Part shown: positions 55,660-64,000 of the stretch, in pieces
Position numbering within the stretch: position 1 is the first letter of the stretch
Layout of the letters: each line of letters starts with the position of its first letter
Source: Saccopteryx bilineata
Lineage: Eukaryota; Chordata; Mammalia; Chiroptera; Emballonuridae
Direction: 5' to 3'
DNA: 64,000 nt
NCBI RefSeq assembly: GCF_036850765.1
Contig: NC_089493.1
Location: 296,738,849 to 296,802,848, forward strand
The notes under the pieces: generated by a model
Database searches by the model: none
Told to the model about the DNA's origin: nothing
What the model saw: the letters and a program-made list of their open reading frames with translations, nothing else
Position numbers and translations under genes: made by a program

Positions 55660-58600
55660 GGGGGAGGAACAGGAAGCATCAACTCCCGTAGGTGCCCTGA
55701 CCAGGCAATCTCGGGGTTTCGAACTGGCAACCTCAGTGTTCCAGGTCAACGCTTTATCCACTGCACCACCACAGGTCAGGCTTTAATTGTTTAAAACAAC
55801 AACAACAAAAACCCAGCTTGACCAAGTGGTGGCACAGTGGATACAGCGTTGGACTGGGATGCAGAGGACCCAGGTTCAAAACTCTGAGGTCTCTGGCTTG
55901 AGCCCAAGGTCACTGGCTTTAGCAAGGGGTCACTGGATATGCTGTAGCCCCCTGGTGAAGGCACACATGAGAAAGCAATCAATGAACAACTACAGGACAA
56001 CATGGGTATCAGCCTGGCAATAAGAAAGGGCCCATGCGACTCCTCCTCCCGCCAGGACTGACAGAGGAGACCCCGCCTTGCGTCCTTCTGTGATTCTCAG
56101 TGGCACTGGAAGGACCTCCCTCCCTGTCCAGCCCTCTCCTGCCGCAGGGGCTGGCCGGGCAGGCCCTACCTGCTCGCTGCGCATCCTTGTCCAGCCCGCA
56201 GCCGCCTGCCAACAGCATCTCAGCCTCCCTGGCCAGCAGCGCATAGCGGGGCTCGTCCTGCATGCCGTCATACTGCCCGCCCTCATCACAGTCGGTGGTC
56301 TCCAGGGCCGTGTGGTACCAGTGCAGAGCCTCCGGCCAGTCCCGGGACCTTCGCGGGGAGAGAGAGTGAGTGAGAGAGAGAGAGAGAGAGAGAGAGAAAC
56401 AGAGGGGGGTTACCGTGACAACCAGACCTTCGCGGGGGGGGAGAGAGGGGGAGAGAGAGAGAGAGAGAGAGAAACAGAGGGGGGTTACCGTGACAACCAG
56501 ACCTTCGCGGGGGGGGGGGGGGGAGAGAAACAGAGGGGGGTTACCGTGACAACCAGACAGGAGGGAGAAGGCCCATCAGGAGGGACCCCAAGGGGCCCAC
56601 CAACCATGAAGCCATGACCCACGGCGCCTGATGCCAGCGGCTCTGAGGGGCATCGTTCACACCCGAGATTCACACGTTCGCTGCGATAGCGGTCTCTAGC
56701 TCTCCCCCACAAAACGGGTCTATTGCAACAATTTTCCAACCGCGGAGGTGGAGCCTTGTGAGGGACAGGAGGGGTTCCCCAGTTTGAGTAAGATATCAAT
56801 CACCCCGTGGGCCAGCATCAGCAGTGGCCATGACTGAGCCCAGTCAACCTGCCTTAGGACCCAAGGAAAGAGAGTTGAGTGGGGCCCCTTGGCCAAGGTC
56901 TCTGGAACCATCTGAGGGAACAGTCATGGGGGGGGCACCTCATCTTAGGCCTGGGCAGCCAGCTCCAGCTCCCCCTCTGGCAGGATGCAGGGTCCCCTGG
57001 GAGGAGCGGGGTCCCCCTCTGGCTCTGCCCCCCTAGCCTGGGTACTCCCTCCTGCTGTGGCCTGGGAACAGCCGACCCACCAAGGGCAAACACAGGTTCC
57101 CACCGAATCTCAACACACAAGGCGGGGCGGCGGGCTCTTTCTCTGTGGTGTACTGATGGCACTGCCGGGCACGGGAGTATTCACAGCACGTCAGGGAAGA
57201 CGGAAGAGAGACGAGATAAGGTCTGGGGGTTTTATGAAACATTCCAGGAAAAAAAAAGAACAGCTCTGTCGCTGGCCAGTTGGCTCAGCAGTAGAGCGTC
57301 GGCCCAGCATGTGGAAGTCCCAGGTTCGATTCCCGGCCAGGGCACACAGGAGAAGCGCCCATCTGCTTCTCCATCCTTCCCCCTCTCCTTCCTCTCTGTC
57401 TCTCTCTTCTCCTCCCACAGCCAAGGCTCCACTGGAGCAAAGTTGGTCCAGGCGCTGAGGATGGCTCTATGGCCTCTGCCTCAGGCGCTAGAATGACTCT
57501 GGTTGCAACAGAGCGATGCCCCAGATGGGCAGAGCATTGCCCCCTGGTGGGCATGCCGGGTGGATCCCAGTCGGGCACATGTGGGAGTCTCTCTGGCTCC
57601 CTACTTCTCATTTCAGAAAAATACAGGGAAAAAAAAGAAAAAAACCGGCTCTGACACCTTGCTGTCCTCCCAGCCAAGGCTCTACCTGACCTAGTTTGGC
57701 CCCTAGGCTTGGCTCCTGACAACCTCTGCCCACGTCAGGCCTTCTGTTCCCAGACGAGCCCACTTCTGTCTGCACCTTGGCCTTCGCCAAGCTGCTCTGT
57801 CTGCTTTGGGATAATGTCCTCTCCCCCTTTCCACACCTGCTCCTCATCCCTGCAACCTCAGCTCATGTGACCCCTCTGCAGAGGGCTGTTCCCAAGCACA
57901 ATTGCTTTGATCTGTAATTCTTTTTTTTTTTAATTCAGTAAGAGGTGGGGAGGCAGAGACAGACTCCCGCATGCACCCCGACCAGGAACCACCTGACAAA
58001 GCCCACTAGGGGGCGATGCTCTGCCCATCAGGGGTGTTGCTCTGTTGCTCAGCAACTGAGCTCTTCTTAGCACCTGAGGCAGAGGCCATGGAACCATCCT
58101 CAGCATTCAGGGCCAAGTTGCTCCAATCAACAGAGCCATGGCTGCAGGAGGGGAAGAGAGAGAGAGAAAGAGAAGCGAGAAGGGGAGGGGTGGAGAAGCA
58201 GATGGGCGCTTCTCCTGTGTGCCCTGACTGGGAATCAAACTGGGGACTTCCACACTGGACCGACACTCTACCACTGAGCCGGGCCTGTAATTCATTGTTG
58301 GTTACACTTTCCCTGACCAGCACGAAAACTCGGGAAGGCAGGAACCAACCGAGGGTCCGCACGTGGACCTTCCCTCCACTTCCTGGTAGAGAAAGGGGAA
58401 ATCTTCCGAGAATTACTGGTGACACACCTAACACAGGTTTCCACATTTGCCTGGAGGCCACTAAACTGGTTTCACACCCTCACCTCTCACCCTCCCTGGT
58501 CTCGCAGGCCCGTGCAGAACTTCCCTGAAAGGACAGAAACAGGGAAGAGGCGAAAGAAGGGCCTGAACCACACCCACACCTACCCAACCACACTCAGTGG

Positions 58601-59719
58601 GCAGGGTGCCTGCCTCGTTTTAGAACTTCCAACGACTTCTCCTTCCCCTAAGGGGGGGTTTTATCTGAGAAGGTGGAGACCACTAAAAGTACATGTTGGG
58701 GCCAATATGAGTCCTGCCTTACCCGGAATGGCCCTTAAGGAATGAGTGCTCCCAGATTGGGAGAGGCTGGAACTGCTTGGAACAAGGAAGAAGAATAAGA
58801 AAATGACTAGAGTAGAAGCTATTAAACGAAAAACTTGGACAGATTTAACTACATAAATATCAAACATCGAAGCCCTGGCCGGTTGGCTCAGCAGTAGAGC
58901 GTCGGCCTAGCGTGCGGAGGACCCGGGTTCGATTCCCGGCCAGGGCACACAGGAGAAGCGCCCATTTGCTTCTCCACCCCTCCCCCTCTCCTTCCTCTCT
59001 GTCTCTCTCTTCCCCTCCCGCAGCCAAGGCTCCACTGGAGCAAAGATGGCCCGGGCGCTGGGGATGGCTCCTTGGCCTCTGCCTCAGGCGCTAGAGTGGC
59101 TCTGGTTGCAACATGGCGACGCCCAGGATGGGCAGAGCATCGCCCCCTGGTGGGCAGAGCATCGCCCCTGGTGGGCAGAGCATCGCCCCTGGTGGGCGTG
59201 CCGGGTGGATCCCGGTCGGGCGCATGCGGGAGTCTGTCTGACTGTCTCTCCCTGTTTCCAGCTTCAGAAAAATGAAAAAAAAAAAAAATCAAACATCGAC
59301 ATATCCCCCCCATCCAGTAAATAATGGTCACTGAGGGGCACACATGCCGTCCCCTGGCCCCTCTCATTTATGCTAATTATCTCTGGAAAAATTTGTTTTT
59401 CTTTTCCAAGTGAGAGGAGGGGAGATAAATAGACTCCCACGGGATCCACCCGGCAACCCCCATCTGGGGCCATGCTCACAACTAAGCTATTGAAAAAGAA
59501 ACTTTTTTCTTCTCAAGTGGGGAGGCAGAGAAACAGACTTTTGCATGTGCCCCAACCAAGATCCGCCCAGTAAGCCCCCTACTTGGGCAATGCTCTGCCC
59601 AACTGGGTCCATTGCTCCGTTGCTTGGCAACCAAGCTATTTTAGCACCTGAGGTGAGGCCATGGAGCCATCCATAGCACTCGGGGCCAACTCGCCCCAAC
59701 CAAGCCATAGCTGCAGGAG

Positions 59720-59789
<70 letters not shown>

Positions 59790-62700
59790 GGATGGGGGAA
59801 GGGTGGAGAAGCAGAGGGTTGCTTCTCGTGTGTGCCCTGACTGGGAATTGAGCCCGGGACTGATGCTCTACCACTGAACCAACCAGCCAGGGCTGAAAAA
59901 GAAAATTTTAAGCCAACCCCTATGCCAAACAGTTAATAGCATTAATATATGAAAAATCCTCACAAATCAAAAACAAACAAAAAACAAAAAACGATCATGT
60001 CAAAGGAAACGTGGACAAAGGGCATGAAGACGCACAGTGAAGATTGGTAGGTGCTCACCCCACGGTCGAGTCCCTTCACTTCTCAGAACTACGGGTCACT
60101 CATCCAGAAAATGGGGCCAAACATCCGTGCTCTGTCTGCCACGGAGAGGTGGCATTCACAGAATGACTGAGCCGGGCCCTGCCTCACGCCCCGGGGCTGC
60201 AGACATGCACAGGCCTGATTCCTGTTCTCAGTGAAATAAAATCACCCGTGTCAAAGACTGGTTCAAATATAAGGGACTGATACTGTGGGTGTCTGATACA
60301 TTTTTGCACAGGATGTAATACAGGCAGCGGGTCAGGTATCTAGAGGTTCTAGACCAGGGGTAGTCAACCTTTTTATACATACCGCCCACTTTTGTATCTG
60401 TTAGTAGTAACATTTTCTAACTGCCCACCGGTTCCACAGTCATGGTGATTTATAAAGTAGGGAAGTAGCTTTACTTTATAAAATTTATAAGGCAGAGTGA
60501 CAGCAAGTTAAAGCATATAATAATAATTACTTACCAAGTACTTTATGTCGGATTTTCGCTAAGTTTGGCAGAATAAATCTTTATAAAACAACTTACTCTA
60601 GTTAAATCTGTCTTTTTATTTATACTTTGGTTGCTCCGCTACCGCCCACCATGAAAGCTGGAATGCCCCCTAGTGGGCGGGAGGGACCGGGTTGACTACC
60701 ACTGTTTTAGACCCTGAGAGCTTAGTATGATAAGAGCCACGACCCTGACTTTCCTTCTAAACCCAGTGAGAGGGAGATAAAACCTTGTACCGAAGAAGAA
60801 GAAGAAGGCAGCCCTGGCCGGTTGACTCAGTGGTAGAGCGTCAGCCCGGCATGTGGAAGTCCCGGGTTCGATTCCCGGCCAGGGCACACAGGAGAAGCGC
60901 CCATCTGCTTCTCCACCCCTCCCCCTCTCCTTCCTCTCTGTCTCTCTCTTCCCCTCCCGCAGCCAAGGCTTCATTGGAGCAAAGTTGGCCCGGGCGCTGA
61001 GGATGGCTTCATGGCCTCTGCCTCAGGCGCTAGAGTGGCTCTGGCTGCAACAGAGCGACGCCCCAGATGGGCAGAGCATCGCCCCCTGGTGGGCATGCCG
61101 GGTGGATCCCGGTCAGGCGCATGTGGAGTCTGTCACTCTGCCTCCCCACTTCTCACTTCAGACAAATATAAAAAAAAAAGGAGGAGGCTGCTCCAAACCT
61201 GCAGGTTGCAATGAGTTTGCTCACTCTGTTCCCTTCCAGAATGACACAGGCTCCTGAGGTCAGCAGGGGTAGCTGAGAGCCAAGGGGAGCCACAGAGGGC
61301 CGGCAATGGGTCCCATCACAAGTTCAATTCCCCCAACTACCATCCGGCTCAGCTTGTGCGTCTGAGACTCCCACCAGCCGAGCCGAGGGGATGAGATGCA
61401 GCCGGGCCGTCCTCCCCTCCTTCCCACTGCGAAAACCAGTCTGGAAACTCAGCCTGAGCGGTGACAGAGGGAGCTGAGTGCAGAGTCCTGGCCCTCAGAA
61501 GCCTCGGAGCCGCTCTGGAAAAGTCACACTCAGCCTGAAGTCACCCCGGAGCTTGCTTCCTTCCTTCCTGACCCTCCCTCTCAGGAGTGAAAAACAACAA
61601 AAAAGTAGGAAGAATAAATGCTCACCCCCTATAACCCTAACATCTAGAGACAACCACTAGAGGCTAAGGTGGCCACATTGTCTCCCTCCCTCCCTCCCTT
61701 CCTTCCCTCTCTCCCTCCCTCCCTTCCTTCCCTCTCTCCCTCCCTCCCTCCCTCCCTCCCTCCCTCCGTCCCTCCTTCCTTCCTTCCTTCCTTCCTTCCT
61801 TCCGTCCTTCCTTCCTTCCTTCCTTCCTTCCTTCTCTTCCTCCCTCCCTCCCTTTTGAAAGACAAGGGAGAGAGATGAGAAGCATCAACTTATAGTTGCA
61901 TCACTTTGCCTGTTCATTGATTGTTTCTCGTATGTGCCCTGACAAGGGGGCTCCAGGCAAGCCAGTGACCTCAGGGTTTGGAACCTGGAACCTCCGTGTC
62001 CCAGGCGAACACCCTGTCCACTGCGCCACCAGCGGTCAGGCCGGTCACCCTGCATCTTGTGTTTTATGTGCCCGGCACAGTGAGAATTATAGGCAGCATC
62101 CTCGTCAACCCTCACTCAACAACACTAGGATGCAGGTTCTATAATTATTCCCATTTTGACACAATCAAGAAACTGAGGCCGGGGAGGTCGAATAACTTGC
62201 TCATGATGATCTCGTCGGTCTGGAACTCCGTGGGGAGCCATGCCTGGAACCTGGGTCTGTACTGATTAATGGAAGGGAAGCTCCCACCTGCAGCCTACCA
62301 GGGAAGCTCCCACCTGCAGCCCCCACCGCCGGGTCCCACCGGCTCCATCCACCTGAGCAGCGGCCACAATTAGTTACCTGTCTGGGCTGAGGTTCTGGCC
62401 AGTGTCAAAAGCTCGTGCCACCAGGATCATGGACTGCCGGTCACCGGCTTCCGCAGCTTTCAGTAAGTAATCAAACCCTTTGGTCTTGTTTTCGTCTGTC
62501 CCCTGTCAGCAGCCATCAGAGAGGGGGACAGGAAAGGGAATGAGGTTTGCACTGAGGGGCTGCCAGCATCCCACTGGTCAGTCTTGTCCCCACGTCTGGA
62601 ATTGTTCTGAGCGCTCCGGGCTGGGGCTGCCCGGGAAGTGCCTGTCCTGAGACAGAGCAGGGCTATAGCCCCTCTGCTGCACGGAGCTCCTGGGGTTCCC

Positions 62701-63755
62701 GTCAGGAGGCAGAAGGAGAAACTGGTTCTCCGATTCTCCCAAAGAGACACATCATCTGGCCTCCAACACAGCTGTTTCAGCTCTTTTTAAAAAATTTTTT
62801 AGCAGCTTTATTGAGACAGAATTCACGCACCATGTGATACATCCACGGAAGGGTCCCATTCAATGGTTTTTAGTCTAATCACACCAGATGCCGCTGTCAC
62901 CATAACAATTTCAGACGACCAAAACACCACACCCCTGAACGGTCACCTCCACCTGGCTCCATCCTACCCAGCCCTGGGCAACGACTCATCGACCATCTGT
63001 TGCTAGAAAAATGTCCTGTTCTGGACATTTCATATAAACATCATCACACACTAACGGGCCTGTCACCCTCCACACCGTCCCCACGGGTGGAGACCGGGTC
63101 TACCAGCTTCAACCACCATCGAGGTGCCTGGCCCCTCCCCGGTGAGTGGAACTGTCTGTGGCGCGCAGAGACCCCCAGGATCCGGAGTGGGGGCGGCGTG
63201 TGTGTGTGTGTGTGTGTGGGTGACAAAGGCCACCCACCAGGCTGGGTCCCAGCCCCTCTCACCTTCAGGGAGACGTCGGCCAGGATGTGGTGGGGCAGCT
63301 GCGAGTACATGAGCCCCAGGCCCACGATGGCCTCCAGCTCGCCCAGGCCGGCCGCGTGTTCCAGGTGGAAGACGGCCGACTCGCGGTCCCACTCCTCGTC
63401 CTTCTCGCAGAAGCGCCCGCCCTCGTGGTAGCGCACCATCGCCAGGTGAACCTGCCGCACAGACCAGGCGGGTGTCGGCCGGGCGGTCTGGGAGGCCGAA
63501 GCCGGGCCGCCAAGCAGCCGTACCCTGGGGGGGCCCCAGCCGGCCTGCAGGAGGAAGCTCAGAGCGGAGGCGAGAGCCGAGTTAGTGCGGAGAGGGCTCC
63601 GAAGCAGGTGGCACCGGTACCTTCCCCAGAACGGACTTCCCGATTTTCTGTTCAGGGTCCAGAGCATTAAGCCATTGCCGCTCCAGGGCCACGGCCGAAG
63701 CCCTCGGCAAGTGCAGGCGGGAGGCGTTCCGCAGATGCCACTTCTCCACACACAC
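54529..63755 (-). CDS. EEF2K: EEF2K, eukaryotic elongation factor 2 kinase (last five coding exons)
   Basis: Exons in transcript order: 63621-63755, 63263-63451, 62378-62502, 56170-56348, 54529-54638. Phases join to give 245 residues plus TGA, equal to human residues about 481-725. EEF2K is the cytosolic Ca2+/calmodulin-dependent alpha-kinase that phosphorylates eEF2 on Thr56 and slows translation elongation. This part holds the PKA-type site LPRAS (Ser500 by this alignment), the SEL1-like helical repeats (LGELEAIVGLGLMYSQLPHH, KGFDYLLKAAEAGDRQSMIL, DEPRYALLAREAEMLLAGG) and the C-terminal tail ANQYYQKAEAAWAQMEE, needed for eEF2 recruitment by family knowledge. Kinase and calmodulin-binding exons lie beyond base 64000. 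It is upstream of POLR3E on the same strand. Confidence 0.96.
55120..55572 (+). mobile_element. L1 3' end fragment
   Basis: CAACTGAATGGATAAACAGA, CACAACATGGATGAACCTGG and GGTTTCCAGGAATGGGGTGC, in order, are the L1 3' end in sense. In the last EEF2K intron. Confidence 0.85.
55575..55790 (-). mobile_element. Short VES SINE with (GA)n
   Basis: Head GCCTGACCTGTGGTGGTGCA on -; (GA)n at 55621-55654; GGAAGCATCAACTCCCGTAG. Confidence 0.92.
55815..56002 (+). mobile_element. Long VES SINE, 3' truncated
   Basis: CTTGACCAAGTGGTGGCACA head, GGTTCAAAACTCTGAGG, TGAGAAAGCAATCAATGAAC. Confidence 0.88.
56170..56348 (-). CDS. EEF2K: EEF2K penultimate exon
   Basis: Encodes SRDWPEALHWYHTALETTDC, then the DEGGQYDGMQDEPRYALLAR block through DKDAQRA. 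Acceptor CCCCGCGAAG, with a polypyrimidine tract that lies in a tandem repeat (56349-56560). Donor GCAG/GTAGGG. Confidence 0.94.
56340..56560. repeat. EEF2K: Tandem repeat overlapping the EEF2K 3' splice site
   Basis: Three copies of a unit of 75-79 bp: ACCTTCGCGGGG, (GA)n, GAAACAGAGGGGGGTTACCG, TGACAACCAGA. The first copy includes the exon acceptor at 56349-56351; the others start at about 56426 and 56501. Confidence 0.93.
56561..57265. other. EEF2K intron, unique part
   Basis: No feature recognised apart from G-runs. Confidence 0.5.
57268..57645 (+). mobile_element. VES SINE
   Basis: Head GCTGGCCAGTTGGCTCAGCA, B box GGTTCGATTCCCGG, one copy of the GGGCAGAGCATTGCCCCCTGG block, A-rich tail. 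Confidence 0.93.
57921..58284 (-). mobile_element. VES SINE
   Basis: Target duplication CTGTAATTC at 57912-57920 and 58285-58293. Head CCGGCTCAGTGGTAGAGTGT on - near 58262-58281, with the outermost head bases lost. Confidence 0.9.
58871..59287 (+). mobile_element. VES SINE with triplicated internal block
   Basis: Complete, little-diverged element with intact A and B boxes. Target duplication ATCAAACATCGA at 58859-58870 and 59288-59299. Three tandem copies of GGGCAGAGCATCGCCCCTGGT at about 59130-59193. Confidence 0.95.
59400..59490 (-). mobile_element. Partial VES SINE
   Basis: AAGTGAGAGGAGGGGAGATA and CACCCGGCAACCCCCATCTG are the 3' end; the rest was lost at or before the next insertion. 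Confidence 0.75.
59502..59893 (-). mobile_element. VES SINE with expanded (GA)n
   Basis: Head CCCTGGCTGGTTGGTTCAGT on -; target duplication TGAAAAAGAAA at 59491-59501 and 59894-59904; (GA)n at 59722-59787. Confidence 0.93.
60040..60200 (+). mobile_element. MIR fragment
   Basis: TCGAGTCCCTTCACTTCTCAGAAC and CTCATCCAGAAAATGGGGCC fit the MIR core. Confidence 0.5.
60355..60704. mobile_element. Non-autonomous hAT transposon
   Basis: TIRs CAGGGGTAGTCAACC and GGTTGACTACCACTG; 350 bp; 8-bp target duplication TTCTAGAC/TTTTAGAC. Interior ACCGCCCAC motifs near both ends. Confidence 0.93.
60812..61176 (+). mobile_element. VES SINE
   Basis: Head GCCCTGGCCGGTTGACTCAG, B box GGTTCGATTCCCGG, a single GGGCAGAGCATCGCCCCCTGG block, A-tail. 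Confidence 0.94.
61679..61855. repeat. (CTCC)n/(CTTC)n microsatellite
   Basis: About 175 bp of CCCTCC and CCTTCC tetramers preceding a SINE tail. Confidence 0.96.
61856..62042 (-). mobile_element. Long VES SINE
   Basis: GCCTGACCGCTGGTGGCGCA on - at the right end; GTGCCCTGACAAGGGGGCTC in the body. Confidence 0.85.
62060..62265 (-). mobile_element. MIR fragment
   Basis: TTCCCATTTTGACACAATCAAGAAACTGAGG is the antisense MIR core. Confidence 0.6.
62378..62502 (-). CDS. EEF2K: EEF2K exon, SEL1-like repeat
   Basis: Encodes GTDENKTKGFDYLLKAAEAG through FDTGQNLSPD; acceptor GCTGACAG, donor ACAG/GTAACT. Confidence 0.95.
62785..63058 (-). mobile_element. Old L1 3'UTR fragment
   Basis: TTAGCAGCTTTATTGAGACA, GAATTCACGCACCATGTGAT and CAATGGTTTTTAGTCTAATC in order match antisense L1 3'UTR. 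In an EEF2K intron. Confidence 0.75.
63263..63451 (-). CDS. EEF2K: EEF2K exon, first SEL1-like repeat
   Basis: Encodes VHLAMVRYHEGGRFCEKDEE through YSQLPHHILADVSLK; 63 codons, phase 0. Donor AAG/GTGAGA. Confidence 0.95.
63621..63755 (-). CDS. EEF2K: EEF2K exon with the LPRAS phosphosite
   Basis: Encodes VCVEKWHLRNASRLHLPRAS and AVALERQWLNALDPEQKIGKSVLGK (quoted in two pieces); 45 codons, phase 0. The serine of LPRAS aligns with human Ser500. Upstream, NAS replaces the NSS I recall for human. Confidence 0.95.
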
Positions 63756-64000
63756 CTGAGGGGGAGACACCGGGCGGGACAGCTGTCCAGGCCGGAGAGG
63801 CCAGAGGCCGGGGTGGGGGTGGACACGGGGTCACCAGCCACCGCCGGCCCCTACGACACACGTCCGGCTGGGAAGGTGGAAAGTGAACCCCTCACGGGGT
63901 CGTGCGTTCTTGCACAGACACAGCTCCGCTTCCTGCTGCTCAAGTCTGTCCGCTCGGGGCGCTGAGGGGACCAGGCCAGCCACGGGACACAAAGGCCGGC
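63756..64000 (-). other. EEF2K: EEF2K intron to window end
   Basis: No exon recognised; upstream EEF2K exons should lie beyond the window. Confidence 0.6.

Noticed and set aside
58900..58950. tRNA-like heads of SINEs (A and B boxes) as tRNA genes
   Set aside because: They have boxes but no proper acceptor or anticodon stems, and are followed by the SINE body and A-tail. Only 45767-45848 folds as a full tRNA.
61644..61888. Lys/Glu/Gly-rich and Pro/Ser/Leu-rich frames at 61.6-61.9 kb
   Set aside because: Translations of the (CTTC)n/(CTCC)n microsatellite.
63044..63841. A 265-codon uninterrupted frame on - spanning two EEF2K exons
   Set aside because: The open frame simply runs through a short G/C-rich intron (63452-63620). 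Splice borders and protein similarity show two exons.

Overview
This is a mammalian nuclear window, almost certainly from a bat. It carries dozens of tRNA-derived SINEs of the bat VES type (heads reading GCCCTGGCCGGTTGGCTCAG or ACCTGTGGTGGCGCAGTGGA), non-autonomous hAT DNA transposons, and old L1, L2, MIR and MER elements. The family of bat cannot be fixed from the sequence alone.

Three protein-coding genes can be read exon by exon. Their order matches my recollection of human 16p12.2 (EEF2K - POLR3E - CDR2), shown here in reverse. (1) CDR2 on the + strand: the last three coding exons (3577-3725, 3986-4144, 5662-6499), with a 3'UTR to about 7535. The first exons lie off the left edge. (2) POLR3E on the - strand is complete. 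It has 20 coding exons from the ATG at 39242 to the stop at 14633 (709 codons plus stop, no frameshift), a non-coding first exon in a CpG island near 45.4-45.6 kb, and a 3'UTR ending near 13.89 kb. (3) EEF2K on the - strand: the last five exons (63755 down to 54529), encoding the C-terminal SEL1-like helical region. Kinase-domain exons lie off the right edge. CDR2 and POLR3E converge tail to tail across about 6 kb of L1, SINE and hAT debris.

The most interesting part is 44.5-45.9 kb, where Pol III transcription units flank the promoter of a gene for a Pol III subunit. A tRNA-Leu(AAG) gene (45767-45848, -) lies about 0.2-0.3 kb upstream of the POLR3E promoter on the same strand. About 0.75 kb inside intron 1, on the opposite strand, a MIR keeps a consensus A box (44547), a consensus B box (44592) and a T6 terminator (44673-44678). 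This fits an antisense Pol III unit that could lower POLR3E output by transcriptional interference. I recall this being reported for mouse Polr3e; here it appears preserved in a bat.

Other structure: a 1.5-kb VNTR of about 42-bp units fills much of the last POLR3E intron up to a splice donor. A three-copy repeat at an EEF2K 3' splice site reproduces the acceptor. A VES SINE shows stepwise amplification of an internal 21-bp block, one SINE is a chimera of two families, and several hAT elements have landed inside SINEs.

Most of the remaining long reading frames are shadows of GC-rich exons, the CpG island, or SINE, L1 and minisatellite sequence.
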